A model generated the notes under the pieces. That model saw nothing but the letters and a program-made list of their open reading frames with translations, had not been told where the DNA came from and ran no database searches. Position numbers and translations under genes: made by a program. From Kineothrix alysoides (GTDB lineage Bacteria > Bacillota > Clostridia > Lachnospirales > Lachnospiraceae): a DNA stretch of 64,000 nucleotides. The stretch covers positions 1,116,001 to 1,180,000 of the forward strand of contig NZ_JPNB01000001.1 of NCBI RefSeq assembly GCF_000732725.1. The letters run 5' to 3'. Below are positions 24,823-34,545 of the stretch, piece by piece (within the stretch, counting starts at the first letter, position 1; every line of letters starts with the position of its first letter).

Positions 24823-26991
24823 ATGGAAAAGGAATTAAATAATAAAAGAAAAAAATTAATATGCGAGTTGATTCAGGATGAAATGTATGTTCCCATGAAA
24901 GAAAAGGAAATGGCAGCATTCATGCAAGTGTCGAAAGAGGACAGAACGGAATTTCAAAGAGTTATTGACGAACTTCTGGCAGAGGGAAAGATAGGCATTA
25001 CCTCTAAAGGAAAATATACAAAACCCGATGAAAATATAGTAACGGGAATCTTCGTTAGTAATGCCAAGGGCTTCGGCTTTGTAGAGGTGGAGGGGAGACC
25101 GGAGGATTTGTTTATTCCCGAACCGAGAACCGGCGGCGCTTTTCACAAAGATACCGTTCAAGCAAGGCTTCTTCCCGGACAGAGAGGAAAACGGCAGGAG
25201 GCTGAGATTATCAAGGTTCTTAATCATGGAACGACGCAGATTGTCGGTACCTTTCAGAAATCGAAGAACTTCGGCTTCGTGATACCGGACAATGTAAAGC
25301 TGGCATCGGATATCTTCATTCCATTAGAGCGCTCCAAAGGAGCGGTGGACGGCCATAAAGTGGTGGTAGAAATCACCGATTACGGCAATGAGCAGAAGAA
25401 CAAGAAGCCGGAAGGAAAAGTCGTAGAAATACTGGGACATATCAACGACCCCGGCGTGGATATTTTATCTATTGTAAAGAACTTTGAATTGCCCATAGGC
25501 TTTGAAGAAAAAGTATTAAACCAGGCTCAGAGAGTATCCTCAGAGGTGTTGGATGCCGACAGGGAGGGCAGAGAAGATTTAAGAAACGTACAGATGGTAA
25601 CGATAGACGGAGAGGATGCGAAAGACCTGGACGATGCGGTCAGCGTGTCCAAAGAGGGAGAAAATTATTTACTGGGCGTTCATATTGCGGATGTGACTAA
25701 TTATGTGCAGGAGAATTCTGCTCTTGACAGAGAAGCGCTGAATCGCGGCACAAGCGTCTATCTGGTAGACCGTGTTATTCCCATGCTCCCTCATGTTCTG
25801 TCCAACGGTATATGTTCGTTGAATCAGGGCGTAGACAGACTGGCTCTGAGCTGCATTATGACGGTAAACCCCAAGGGCGAAGTAATTGATTACCGCATTG
25901 TGGAGTCTGTAATATGTGTAGACAGACGAATGACTTATACAAGCGTAAAGAAGATACTTGAGGATAAGGACGAAGCGGAGCGCAGAGAGTACGAAGCCTT
26001 CGTTCCCATGTTTGAACTGATGGAGGAGTTGGCAGGAATCCTGCGGGCTAAGAGAAAGAAACGGGGCTCCATAGATTTCGATTTTCCGGAGACGAAGATC
26101 ATACTGGATAAAGAAGGGCATCCCTTGGAGATAAAGCCATACGAGCGAAATACGGCGACGAAAATCATCGAGGATTTTATGCTTTTGGCGAACGAAACGG
26201 TGGCGCAGTATTTTTATTGGCTGGAGCTTCCATTCGTATATAGAATACACGATAATCCGGACCCGGAAAAAATCATGCAGCTAAGCGTGTTCATCAGTAA
26301 CTTCGGCTACGGGATCAAGTCTTCTAAGGAGGATGTGCACCCCAAAGAAATTCAGAAACTTCTTGGAAAGATAGAAGGGACGCCGGAAGAGGTGCTAATC
26401 AGCAGACTTACGCTGCGAAGCATGAAGCGGGCGAAATATTCCGTAGAATGCACCGGACATTTTGGTCTGGCCTGTCAGTATTATTGTCACTTTACTTCTC
26501 CTATCCGAAGATATCCTGATTTACAGATACACAGAATTATTAAGGAGCAGCTTAGGGGACGCTTGAAGGAGAACCGCATTCTTCATTATAATGAGATTCT
26601 TCCGGAAGTGGCAGACCGTTCCTCCAGGATGGAAAGGCGTGCGGACGAGGCGGAAAGAGAGACCGACAAACTGAAGAAGACGGAATATATGGAAAAGCAT
26701 ATCGGGGAACGCTTCGAAGGAGTGATTTCCGGTATTACGAGCTGGGGCATCTATGTGGAGCTTCCCAATACCGTAGAGGGGCTTATACACGTTTCATCAT
26801 TGATGGGAGATTATTTCTATTACGATGAGGCGAATTATGAGATGGTAGGAAGGGACTTTGGCAAGAAGTATAAATTGGGAGAGAGGATCGCGGTAATCGT
26901 GCAGGGCACCGATCGTTTTGCGAGAACTGTGGACTTTGTGGAGGATGATGATTATGGCGAAGGAAGCGATGAAGCTGGTTGCGAACAATAA
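24823..26991 (+). CDS. rnr: Ribonuclease R
   Basis: 722 residues. Domain order: N-terminal winged helix, two cold-shock domains ([17 protein letters not shown] and [19 protein letters not shown]), the RNB catalytic domain with [13 protein letters not shown] (metal-binding Asp cluster) and [16 protein letters not shown], and a C-terminal S1 domain ([19 protein letters not shown]). It degrades structured RNA processively from 3' to 5' and, with tmRNA-SmpB, clears non-stop messages, which fits the neighbours. The short Lys-rich tail seen in some homologues is here replaced by an acidic end. It overlaps smpB by 38 bases. Confidence 0.97.
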   Translation: MEKELNNKRKKLICELIQDEMYVPMKEKEMAAFMQVSKEDRTEFQRVIDELLAEGKIGITSKGKYTKPDENIVTGIFVSNAKGFGFVEVEGRPEDLFIPEPRTGGAFHKDTVQARLLPGQRGKRQEAEIIKVLNHGTTQIVGTFQKSKNFGFVIPDNVKLASDIFIPLERSKGAVDGHKVVVEITDYGNEQKNKKPEGKVVEILGHINDPGVDILSIVKNFELPIGFEEKVLNQAQRVSSEVLDADREGREDLRNVQMVTIDGEDAKDLDDAVSVSKEGENYLLGVHIADVTNYVQENSALDREALNRGTSVYLVDRVIPMLPHVLSNGICSLNQGVDRLALSCIMTVNPKGEVIDYRIVESVICVDRRMTYTSVKKILEDKDEAERREYEAFVPMFELMEELAGILRAKRKKRGSIDFDFPETKIILDKEGHPLEIKPYERNTATKIIEDFMLLANETVAQYFYWLELPFVYRIHDNPDPEKIMQLSVFISNFGYGIKSSKEDVHPKEIQKLLGKIEGTPEEVLISRLTLRSMKRAKYSVECTGHFGLACQYYCHFTSPIRRYPDLQIHRIIKEQLRGRLKENRILHYNEILPEVADRSSRMERRADEAERETDKLKKTEYMEKHIGERFEGVISGITSWGIYVELPNTVEGLIHVSSLMGDYFYYDEANYEMVGRDFGKKYKLGERIAVIVQGTDRFARTVDFVEDDDYGEGSDEAGCEQ

Positions 26992-27421
26992 AAAAGCATA
27001 CCACGATTATTTTATAGAAGAAAAGTACGAGGCGGGGATTGTTCTTCACGGCACGGAGGTAAAGTCTATGCGCATGGGAAAGTGCAGCATTAAGGAGGCT
27101 TTTATCCGTATTGACAACGGCGAGATGTTCGCCTATGGAATGCATGTCAGCCCCTATGAAAAAGGAAATATTTTCAATAAGGACCCGCTTCGGGTGAAGA
27201 AGCTATTGCTCCACAAGCAGGAAATCAATAAGCTTACCGGCCAAATTGCCGAAAAAGGCTATACCCTCGTTCCTCTTCAGGTATACTTCAAGGACGGCAT
27301 GGCGAAGGTGGAAATCGGCCTCGCAAAAGGTAAAAAGCTCTACGACAAGAGGCAGGATATCGCCAAAAAGGATCAAAAAAGAGAAGTGGAAAAAGAAATG
27401 AAAATGAAGCTTCGGGGATAA
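26954..27421 (+). CDS. smpB: SsrA-binding protein
   Basis: 155 residues. It binds tmRNA and delivers it to stalled ribosomes. Family motifs: [30 protein letters not shown] (shown as two parts in the protein start), [23 protein letters not shown], and the basic tail [19 protein letters not shown]. The ATG at 26954 ([12 protein letters not shown]) is chosen over ATGs at 26945 and 26948 since GGAGG ends nine bases before it and the family starts there. Its own tmRNA gene follows 228 bases downstream. Confidence 0.96.
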   Translation: MAKEAMKLVANNKKAYHDYFIEEKYEAGIVLHGTEVKSMRMGKCSIKEAFIRIDNGEMFAYGMHVSPYEKGNIFNKDPLRVKKLLLHKQEINKLTGQIAEKGYTLVPLQVYFKDGMAKVEIGLAKGKKLYDKRQDIAKKDQKREVEKEMKMKLRG

Positions 27422-27565
27422 TTTGAATAAAAACAGATTGAAAGTGAAAACAGATTCAAAGTAAAAAGTTCAAATATAAAAAGTTTTAATAATAGATTGA
27501 AACGGAATGGTTGAAAGGAAATAGAATAAAATAAAAATAAAAAGAATAAAATAAATTGGTTTGGA

Positions 27566-27594
27566 TTGAATGTTCCTTAAAATTGCTTTATAAT
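27566..27594 (+). promoter_or_regulatory. Promoter of ssrA
   Basis: TTGAAT (27566-27571), 17 bases, TATAAT (27589-27594). Initiation near 27601 leaves about 48 leader bases to be removed by RNase P. Confidence 0.75.
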
Positions 27595-27648
27595 GATTTT
27601 AAGGAACCGAAACATTTTTCAATGTTACACCGACAGCTAATTGAATAA

Positions 27649-27995
27649 GGGATAGTAAAGGTTTCGACAGGGACCTTGCAGCTGGAGAAGCTATCCGCAG
27701 GCGATGCGTCAAATCGCAAAAATAAATATAAACGCTGAAGACAATTTAGCATACGCTGCCTAATGGCAGCTGTCCGACTTAGTGCACCTATACATTAAGA
27801 ACCGGGCATCGACTATGTAGGAAACGACACGGGCAAAGCTTTGAGCCCGCGGGCGTATTATGAAGCTACTGAAGACATCGGGGTGTCAATTTCCTGATGT
27901 AGGAGGGAATGTGGGGTAACCCGAAATAATTGACTATGATAGTAGAAGGACAGGGAATGGGTTTTTGGACGCGGGTTCGACTCCCGCCTATTCCA
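27649..27995 (+). ncRNA. ssrA: Transfer-messenger RNA (tmRNA)
   Basis: The ends form the tRNA-like acceptor: GGGATAG (27649-27655) pairs with CTATTCC (27988-27994), followed by discriminator A. GGTTTCGACAGGG near the 5' end and the T-arm GCGGGTTCGACTCCCGC near the 3' end are diagnostic. The tag reading frame is 27734-27763: GCT GAA GAC AAT TTA GCA TAC GCT GCC TAA, giving AEDNLAYAA after the tmRNA-borne Ala. It rescues ribosomes on broken messages and marks the products for proteolysis. CCA is not encoded (TCA follows the discriminator). Confidence 0.95.
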
Positions 27996-28006
27996 TCAAA
28001 TCTAAA

Positions 28007-28030
28007 CCTCGTTATTGATACAATGACGAG
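28007..28030 (+). other. Dyad with att-like match near the integrase remnant
   Basis: CTCGTTATTG and CAATGACGAG flank ATA in an almost perfect inverted repeat 12 bases after ssrA. The reverse complement of 38781-38804, next to the integrase 3' end, matches it at 19 of 24 positions (shared core TTGATACAAT). This may be a tyrosine-recombinase core site, but the copies are in opposite orientation. Confidence 0.4.
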
Positions 28031-28036
28031 AAGCCG

Positions 28037-28063
28037 AAAAGCCCAGCATTGCTGGGCTTTTTT
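28037..28063 (+). terminator. Intrinsic terminator after ssrA
   Basis: GCCCAGC / GCTGGGC around a 3-base loop, with A4 before and T6 after. Confidence 0.92.
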
Positions 28064-28125
28064 GCATTTCAGAGAAAAAACTGTGCCATTTTGAGAGGCG
28101 TTTTTTTCGCTTTTTTGCACCTTTC

Positions 28126-28193
28126 CGTGTCATGATGCACCAGAGGTTTTTCTGCCCCCCTGCCTTTCGTGTCATAGTTCAAGAATCGTGTCA
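28126..28193 (+). repeat. Three CGTGTCAT motifs downstream of ssrA
   Basis: CGTGTCATGATGCACCAG (28126), CGTGTCATAGTTCAAGAA (28168) and CGTGTCATAATGCACCAG (28186) lie in an otherwise gene-free 254-base gap (28064-28317). A related GCGTGTCATAATATGCACC occurs at 38727 next to the integrase remnant. Arm-type binding sites of an integrase are one possibility. Confidence 0.45.
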
Positions 28194-28317
28194 TAATGCA
28201 CCAGACATGAAATTGCCCCTCTGCCAGCGGTTTGCTCCGGCTTGATAGAGCAATCGCACAAAAACACATAGGTGACAAAGCCTTGCCCAGATTTCTGTTT
28301 GTGTAAAATGGGATCGG

Positions 28318-29073
28318 TTACTTATATACATACAAAATAGCCGCACTTACAAATTCCGCAAGTTCCGGCGTCTTTTTGTCCAACTCTTTTTTATTATCTA
28401 AATATGCCTGACCGATACGGCGAAACGCGGCATCATCACAGGGAATCAATATATTTACAAATTCCCTATAAGCAGTAACCGCTTCTTTTGCCGCTAAACT
28501 GTCCGAGCCATCCTTCATGGCGTTACGAAATTTCTCGAAGACCTCCCCGCCAAGAACAATGAGCTTACTAAAATCTGTATTCATTATTCTCGAGGCATTA
28601 TTAACAGTAAATACTTTGTCCAAAAATATGCCGCTTTTTGCTGCCGGAAGAAAAAAATCGCTTTCCATTAATGCTCGGATTTCACTTGCATATTTTTTCT
28701 TCATTGTTTCGACTCTATTTTTATCAAAATCCCTAAGCATTGAAATATCAAATTCGTCATTCAATATACGGTCAACGGACAGCAACATTTTTTGTATTTG
28801 GGATTGTTTTTCCAAAAGAACTTGTTTATGTTGCCGCATTAACTCTTTTTCCATTTCCTTTGGATTTTCAAGCAACAACCGAATGTCATCAAGGGGGATG
28901 CCAAGCTCTTTATAAAATAGAATGCTCCATAAGCGGCGCAAACTCTCGTCATCATATTGGCGGTAGCCCGATTCTTTCACCGCGCTGGGTGGTAACAGCC
29001 CTATTTCATCATAATATTGTAAGGTACGACGGCTTACGCCGGAGAGCTTGCTCACTTCATTTACGCTTTTCAT
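28318..29073 (-). CDS. MerR family regulator, TipAL/Mta-like
   Basis: 251 residues. N-terminal MerR DNA-binding domain: VNEVSKLSGVSRRTLQYYDEIGLLPPSAVKESGYRQYDDESL, then the dimerisation coiled coil (ELMRQHKQVLLEKQSQIQKML). The C-terminal ~110 residues resemble a TipAS/antibiotic-recognition domain. It is transcribed divergently from an MFS multidrug pump, with a MerR-type promoter in between, so it very likely activates the pump in response to a drug. Confidence 0.9.
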   Translation of the reverse strand: MKSVNEVSKLSGVSRRTLQYYDEIGLLPPSAVKESGYRQYDDESLRRLWSILFYKELGIPLDDIRLLLENPKEMEKELMRQHKQVLLEKQSQIQKMLLSVDRILNDEFDISMLRDFDKNRVETMKKKYASEIRALMESDFFLPAAKSGIFLDKVFTVNNASRIMNTDFSKLIVLGGEVFEKFRNAMKDGSDSLAAKEAVTAYREFVNILIPCDDAAFRRIGQAYLDNKKELDKKTPELAEFVSAAILYVYK

Positions 29074-29124
29074 TTTGTCGACTTCCTTCCGAAAAAATAT
29101 TTTTTAAGTTTTTTTAAAAACCTA

Positions 29125-29155
29125 TTGACTCGAACGTTACGTAATATATTATGCT
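29125..29155 (+). promoter_or_regulatory. MerR-type promoter with long spacer and dyad
   Basis: TTGACT (29125-29130) and TATGCT (29150-29155) are 19 bases apart, the over-long spacing that MerR activators correct; TATTAT at 29147 with 16 bases is an alternative. The spacer has ACGTTACGTAA, similar to operators of Mta-like regulators as I recall them. Confidence 0.6.
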
Positions 29156-29234
29156 TTATTATAAACAAAGAACGGCGTTTTGTAAAGTGAAAAATGACGG
29201 ACAAAACGCCGTACGCAATAAGGAGGAGTTATTT

Positions 29235-30692
29235 ATGACAAGTAAGAATGAAAAATCTCCGGCACTTGAGCCGATTCCAAAGAGCATCATGAACATTGCT
29301 TGGATTTTAGTGCTTGGAGCAGTTATGCCACTGCTTGATTCAACAATGGTCAACATTGCCATCAAGCACTTGAGTAATGATTTCAGTATTGGACTTGAAT
29401 TAATTCAATGGGTCATTACAGGTTATGTGTTATCTATGGCAATTTCAGTGCCACTTGCAGGTTGGATGGTTCAACGTTTCAACGGAAAACGGTTAATGAT
29501 TGGCGCCAATATAGTATTTTTAGCTGCTTCGATTGCTTCGGGATTTAGTTGGAGTATCCATTCATTGATTATTTTCAGGATTGTTCAAGGTTTCAGTGCC
29601 GGCTTTATTATGACATTGGTGACTACCTTGTGTGTTGAAATCGCCGGAAGGGAGCGAATGGGACGTTTAATGTCGACCATTGGTATCCCAACGGTCTTGG
29701 GCCCAATCCTTGGCCCGGTTATTGGCGCTGTAATTGTCCAATTCTTATCATGGCGTTACATTTTCTTTGTCAACATTCCAATTGGTATTCTTGCCATCGC
29801 TTTGATGATTTTGAAGCTGCCTGATTTCACACCGACTAATAAAAAAGTCAAATTCGACTTCATTGGTATCATTTTATTGGGTGCCAGTTCAGCCGCCTTA
29901 ATTTATGGGATTACGAAAGCGGCGAAAAACGCTACATTTAACAACAGCACGACGATTGGTTTTGTGATTGCCGGGGCCGTGATTTTAGCCGCCTACGTGA
30001 TTTATGCCGTTTTCAAAAAGGAACATGCAATTCTCCCATTACCTTTATTTAAGATGAAAAATTTCAGCGCTGTCATGGTCGGCTTATTCCTTGCAGGGAT
30101 TGCCACCAACGGTCCAATGTTGTTATTACCTTTGTTTTTCCAAAACATTAAGGGCTTCTCAGTTTTAAGCGCCGGATTGATCTTGATTCCTCAAGGTATC
30201 GGCATGTTAGTTGCCCGCCCATTGATTGGTAAGTTGACTGATAAACTGGGGGCGCGTAATGTTGTTTTGATAAGCTTAACATTAGCCATCGTTGGCACGA
30301 TTCCATTTGTCTTCTTCAATGAGGCGTCTTCACTCATTGTTATGAGTATTGTCTTGTTTGTTCGCGGTATAGGTATCGGTGGTATCGCCATTCCAATGAT
30401 GACTGATGCGTACACCGGTATGGTCAAACAAGAAATTGCGCAAGCCAGTGTCGGAACCCGACTCGTGCAAAATATTGGTGGTGCGTTTGGTTCAGCCGTG
30501 CTTGCAACGGTTGTTAGCCTTTCAATCCAAGATAAAGTACCAACGACTCCGCTCATGACCACCGCTTACCACAATGGTTTCACGTTAGCCTTAGTCCTTA
30601 GCGTGGTATTGCTCATTCCGGCTATGTTCTTAACGAATAAGACATCTAAGCAAAACCGCAAAGGAGCGTTGTTAAATGAAGAAACCGAGTAG
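29235..30692 (+). CDS. MFS multidrug transporter, DHA2 (14-TM) family
   Basis: 485 residues and about 14 membrane segments. Typical DHA2 motifs: LDSTMVNIAIKHLS in TM1, the motif-A region GWMVQRFNGKRLM, and the motif-C antiporter segment GPILGPVIGAVIV. It exports drugs in exchange for protons, similar to LmrB/EmrB/QacA. AGGAGG precedes the ATG at 29235; the 28 in-frame codons before are upstream leader. Codon style (frequent CCA, TTG, GGC, CGT) differs from the AGA/GGA-rich neighbours and looks lactobacillus-like, suggesting transfer. Its end overlaps the start of the following ABC gene. Confidence 0.9.
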   Translation: MTSKNEKSPALEPIPKSIMNIAWILVLGAVMPLLDSTMVNIAIKHLSNDFSIGLELIQWVITGYVLSMAISVPLAGWMVQRFNGKRLMIGANIVFLAASIASGFSWSIHSLIIFRIVQGFSAGFIMTLVTTLCVEIAGRERMGRLMSTIGIPTVLGPILGPVIGAVIVQFLSWRYIFFVNIPIGILAIALMILKLPDFTPTNKKVKFDFIGIILLGASSAALIYGITKAAKNATFNNSTTIGFVIAGAVILAAYVIYAVFKKEHAILPLPLFKMKNFSAVMVGLFLAGIATNGPMLLLPLFFQNIKGFSVLSAGLILIPQGIGMLVARPLIGKLTDKLGARNVVLISLTLAIVGTIPFVFFNEASSLIVMSIVLFVRGIGIGGIAIPMMTDAYTGMVKQEIAQASVGTRLVQNIGGAFGSAVLATVVSLSIQDKVPTTPLMTTAYHNGFTLALVLSVVLLIPAMFLTNKTSKQNRKGALLNEETE

Positions 30693-31607
30693 CGGCGGCA
30701 GCGCCGTGATACAACTGGATGGCCTCATAAAAACATTTGATGGGTATCAAGCTGTCAACGATGTTTCATTAGAGGTGAGATATACGGATTTGTTGGGTTG
30801 AACGGAGCCGGTAAGTCTACCACAATCCATATGATGCTGTCGCTGTTAAAGCCCGCCTCCGGCAGCGTTTATATGCTGGGGAGCAAGGTTGATTTCGGAA
30901 GCTACGAGTTGTGGGGAAAGGTAGGCTTTATGGAAGAAGCGAGTTACTATCCCGAACTTACCGTGGAAGAAAATCTGGACATTGCCCGCCGTATGCAGAT
31001 GCTTCCTGACCGGCAATGTATTCCTCGCATAATAAAAAAGCTTGGCTTGGAAGCTCACAAGAATAAAAAAGCTAAGAACCTTTCTCTTGGCAACAGGCAG
31101 CGTTTAGGATTGTCGAAGGCAATGATTCACAATCCCGAGATTTTGATTTTAGACGAACCGATCAATGGTCTTGACCCTGCCGGAGTCGTGGAAATCAGAG
31201 AAACGCTTTTAGATTTATCCAAAAATCACGGTGTGACCGTTTTTCTTTCCAGTCATCTTCTTGAGGAGCTTGCAAAGCTGGCTGACAGAATCGGGATCAT
31301 TCATGAAGGAAAGCTGGTGCAGGAAATTGAAATGACGCATCTGGAGCAATCGCTTAGGAAGCACTTGGTTCTCTGCGGCCGCGATAAAACCACTATGAGG
31401 CGCATACTTGCGGAGAACGGGTATCGTTTTGAGGAAAACGCGGATGGGCACTTTATCCTTTCGGAAGGTCGTGCCACAGAAAAGCCTGAAAAGCTTAGTG
31501 AATTGTTAGTGCGTTCTGGTCAGCCGCCGACACAGCTAAACATTGTTTCCGAAGATTTGGAAGGTTATTTTTTTAGAACAATTCAAGATAGAGGAGGGGT
31601 ACGTTAA
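30676..31607 (+). pseudogene. ABC transporter ATPase, frameshifted by a short deletion
   Basis: Reading begins at ATG 30676 (IQLDGLIKTFDGYQAVNDVSLEV) and stops after VRYTDLLG. The next frame continues at once with EIYGFVGLNGAGKSTTIHMM (Walker A), NLSLGNRQRLGLSKAM (signature variant), ILILDEPINGLDPAG (Walker B) and FLSSHLLEEL. About ten bases seem lost between two GAG triplets near 30776-30782, removing the expected RKG-type turn and shifting frame. A TTG at 30798 could initiate a product that lacks the first beta strands and the first Walker A glycine. The family is the antibiotic-peptide exporter ATPase type (BcrA-like). Its stop overlaps the permease start (TAATG). Confidence 0.8.
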
Positions 31608-32290
31608 TGAACATTTTATCTTTAGTAATCTGCGAAATGCGTAAGATGTATAAGTCAAGCGTCTTTTGGGTTTTGATAATTGCGTTTACTGTTTTGCCGG
31701 GCATATCCCTTATCAAGTATTTTAACGCCGCGAACGTAAGCTGGGATTTATATTTGGCGGACATTCTAAAATTCTTTACCGCTATTTTGATTATCGGGTT
31801 TGCTTTCACAACCTGTTGGATTTTCGGGCGTGAATACACGGATAAAACGATAAACGATTTACTGGTAAAGCCGGTATCCAAACTCAAAATAGCGGTATCG
31901 AAATTTATTGTGATTGCCCTTTGGAATAGCTTGCTGTCAATTCTGCTGTTCGCTGTTGTTGCGCTTATCGGTGCGTATGTCGGTCTGGCCGACGGAACAG
32001 CCGCGCTCATTCTCCATTACTTTCTCATGTTTATGGCGACCTCACTGCTAACTACGCTTGTAAGTACAGTTAGTTCTTTTATGGCCAACGTTACCAAAGG
32101 TTATTTAGCGCCTATCGGCCTAATTTTCATCATTGTACTGATCGTCAATATCGTTGAAAACGTTGGGCTTTCCGCTTATATCCCTTGGACAATACCGGGG
32201 TTACTGATAACCGATGGGTTTCTTAGTCCTATCAGTATTTTCATAGTTATGGATTCAGACCAAACAGATATGCACAGCAAGCAATCATAA
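31607..32290 (+). CDS. ABC-2 permease, C-terminus replaced at a mobile-element junction
   Basis: 227 residues with about six membrane helices; MNILSLVICEMRKMYKSSVFWVL and CWIFGREYTDKTINDLLVKPVSK are typical of BcrB-like permeases. The family sequence ends near PISIFIV (about base 32250). The last 13 codons (MDSDQTDMHSKQS) read a group II intron fragment out of frame. The final part of the last helix is therefore missing, and with the ATPase frameshift the exporter is probably dead. Confidence 0.8.
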   Translation: MNILSLVICEMRKMYKSSVFWVLIIAFTVLPGISLIKYFNAANVSWDLYLADILKFFTAILIIGFAFTTCWIFGREYTDKTINDLLVKPVSKLKIAVSKFIVIALWNSLLSILLFAVVALIGAYVGLADGTAALILHYFLMFMATSLLTTLVSTVSSFMANVTKGYLAPIGLIFIIVLIVNIVENVGLSAYIPWTIPGLLITDGFLSPISIFIVMDSDQTDMHSKQS

Positions 32291-32433
32291 CGGCATTGGA
32301 TATGATGAATGACGGAAATGATTGGATAGTTGACGTTGACTTAGAAAAGTTCTTTGACACAGTAAACCATGATAAGCTGATGACACTAATAGGAAGAACG
32401 TATACGGTAAATCATGAGTACTGGCTTAAATGA
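32254..32433 (+). pseudogene. Group II intron reverse transcriptase (LtrA) fragment
   Basis: In frame from 32254 the sequence reads FRPNRYAQQAIITALD, then DWIVDVDLEKFFDTVNHDKL. This is the start of the reverse-transcriptase domain with the first catalytic Asp (VDLEKFFD), known from intron-encoded LtrA proteins. It has no start, both ends are cut, and the last ~13 residues (YTVNHEYWLK) no longer match. It is a relic left at the junction with the permease gene. Confidence 0.82.
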
Positions 32434-32434
32434 T

Positions 32435-32452
32435 GACCGCCAATCGGCGGTC
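32435..32452 (+). other. Short hairpin at the IS66 boundary
   Basis: GACCGCC and GGCGGTC pair perfectly around AATC, just beyond the stop of the IS66 transposase gene; no T-run. It may be its end structure. Confidence 0.5.
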
Positions 32453-32456
32453 TGGT

Positions 32457-33942
32457 TTACGCTTTTGTTTTTATTTTGCAGATTTCCGGAATCTGATTTG
32501 ACCAAGGAAGTAGATCCTTTAGGAAATCCTGACTGGTATCTTCTTGATGTTCCATTAACTCTGTCAATAGAAACTCAAGGTAACGGAACGGGTTCAGATT
32601 GTTTGCCTTTGCTGTTTCAGTAAGGCTGTATACGACGGCACTGGCTTTGGCTCCATCAATCGTATCGATCAGACGCCATGTATGTTTGTGAACACAAAAT
32701 GTGCGAAGTGCTGCTTCTGTTGCATTGTTATCCAGTGGCAAGGCGCCATCATTTAAAAACTCTTTCAGGTTTTTCTCATGATTGATGCAATAGTTTATGC
32801 CTTCGAGAGTTTTACCCTTTGATAGACTGTTTTTTTGCTGGATGTCTTTCGCCCACACAAAGAAGGCCTCTACCAGCGGCTTTACGGTGAGTTGTCTTTC
32901 CTGTTCTCTCTGGTCAGGCGTTAACTCTGATAATTTATTATCCAGATGATATATGGCTGCGATCTGCTTTAATGCTTGATATGCGATCGTATCTTTTGTA
33001 CTTTCCCGTTTATCCCCGGGAATTGCTTTGACCGCTTCGGTAAACCGACGCCTGCCATGTGCCCAGCATCCAGCAAATGTGATATCCGGATTTTTTTGGT
33101 CCAGTGAATCATACACTGCGTATGCATCCGTCACCAGGGTTCCATGAAAGTTCTTTAGGAATTCTCTTGGATGTTCCGTCTTTCGAGTCTTTTGATACTC
33201 GTAAAGAATGATTGGTGTTTCTTTATACCATTTGCCGGTACGGTACACCCACATGAAGCTCTTGCTGTTTGCAGGACGCCCATCCTTTGTCACAAGCACT
33301 GGAGTCTCATCGGCCTGAAGGATACGAAATGTAAGTAGTTCTTTGTGCAGATAATCAAACATGATTCCCAGGTACCGCTCTGCACACTGGATGACCCAGT
33401 TTGCAAGCACCTGTTTGGATATATGAATATCGTTCCGTAAATACTCTTTATTAATACGGTCTAACGGCATACCGTTGACATATTTTGCGTTATAAATGCT
33501 TGCAACAAGTGATGGAGTTGCAATGCTGTTGCGTAGAAGACTCTTTGGACGGTCCGCTTTTACAATTGTCTGATTGTCCTTGCCTGCATAAACTGCCACA
33601 TGATGTTCCTCGACCGTATAAACAGCTGGCTCAACCTTAACTCTTTTGTATACTTCGTCAGGTAACCGTTTCCAGCCATTGACACCAAAGATTTCTATTA
33701 GTTTTTCTTCCGATAGCATATGTGGGATTTCCACAACAGGAAGACCTTCTAAATCTTTTTCCCGTTTGCCGACCTGTTTTTTCTTCTTTGACGGAAGTAC
33801 ATCTTCCCCCGCCGGCTCCACAACATAAAGTGTTTCGGTAAGGGCCTCTGCTTCATTGAAGATAAAATCCAGATTCAACTGTCCGTCAATTACCTCTAGT
33901 TTTTCACAGGAGCGGCCAAAACGCTGGTTGTTTGCAGCTGCC
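32457..33942 (-). pseudogene. IS66 family transposase (TnpC), N-terminally truncated
   Basis: 495 residues, lacking the usual first ~40 (coiled coil before FGRSCEKL). Domain marks: the FGRSCEK motif, zinc-finger-free linker, SLVASIYNAKYVNGMPLDRINKEY, the DDE core with LQADETPVLV, VTDAYAVYD and the late Glu region NNATEAALRTFCVHKHTWRL, and the IS66 C-terminal part (PFRYLEFLLTEL). The accessory genes tnpA/tnpB and inverted repeats of a full IS66 are absent. Its 5' end is fused to a serine-recombinase fragment at about 33942. Confidence 0.88.
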
Positions 33943-34182
33943 ATGGAACGCTACGAAGCCGCGCAAAATGGCATTGCTAAAATCAACGATAAAATGTTGG
34001 AGCGCACCGCCAAGCGGGAAAAGATAACACGCTTTCTTGCTAATATGAAATGCCACGATAAGCTGTTTACTGAGTTTGATGAAAAACTCTGGCTTGCCAC
34101 CGTCGATTCGGTGACTGTCCACTCTGAAAGCGAAATGGCGGTCACTTTTAAGGACGGCAGCGAGGTCACGGTGGAGATATAG
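33943..34182 (+). pseudogene. C-terminal fragment of a large serine recombinase
   Basis: About 79 residues: MERYEAAQNGIAKINDKMLER, KITRFLANMKCHDKLFTEFDEKLWLATVDSVTVHSE (coiled-coil and the L-TEFDE-LW-ATVD motif of TnpX-like recombinases). The catalytic and zinc-ribbon parts are missing. The start at 33943 is only the point where the IS66 junction happens to supply ATG. Confidence 0.8.
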
Positions 34183-34356
34183 GAAACCAATGAAACAATG
34201 ATGCCCGCAGAAACAGTGAATTTTGCTGCTTTCACGGGTATTTTTGTATACCATAAAACAGTTTGCTTCTCTTTCCTCTAAGATTTTCCATGCGTTCTGC
34301 AATGGAAATGCCACGGCCATTCCGATGTCCTATGGCCACATTCATGTGAAAAAACA

Positions 34357-34422
34357 GTTATCCCGAAGTTTAACCCCTTCCCCTATATACCAATGGGTTG
34401 AGGTTAAAACTTCAGGATAACC
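34357..34422. repeat. Inverted repeat downstream of the collagen-like gene
   Basis: GTTATCCCGAAGTTT-AACC (34357 on) pairs with GGTTAAAACTTCAGGATAACC (34402-34422), about 20 bp with two mismatches, around a 25-base loop. It may terminate the leftward collagen-like gene or be a mobile-element end. No gene seen in 34183-34545. Confidence 0.6.
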
Positions 34423-34545
34423 ATGTTCATAGTTTCATTACATGAAAAGAAAATGTTCGGTAGGAACACCCGCGTTATTCTACCGAATTTCCGCCAGTTC
34501 ATCCCTTACTATCTCAGATCAACACATTAGATTACCGGCTTGACG

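Noticed and set aside
24007-26250. Long minus-strand ORFs opposite the hydrolase and rnr genes.
   Set aside because: They are shadows of well-supported genes, with Cys/His/Arg-rich translations typical of antisense reading.
27866-28278. Two minus-strand ORFs over and after ssrA (84 and 69 codons).
   Set aside because: The first lies in tmRNA and its terminator; the second covers the CGTGTCAT motifs. Neither has a ribosome site or family match.
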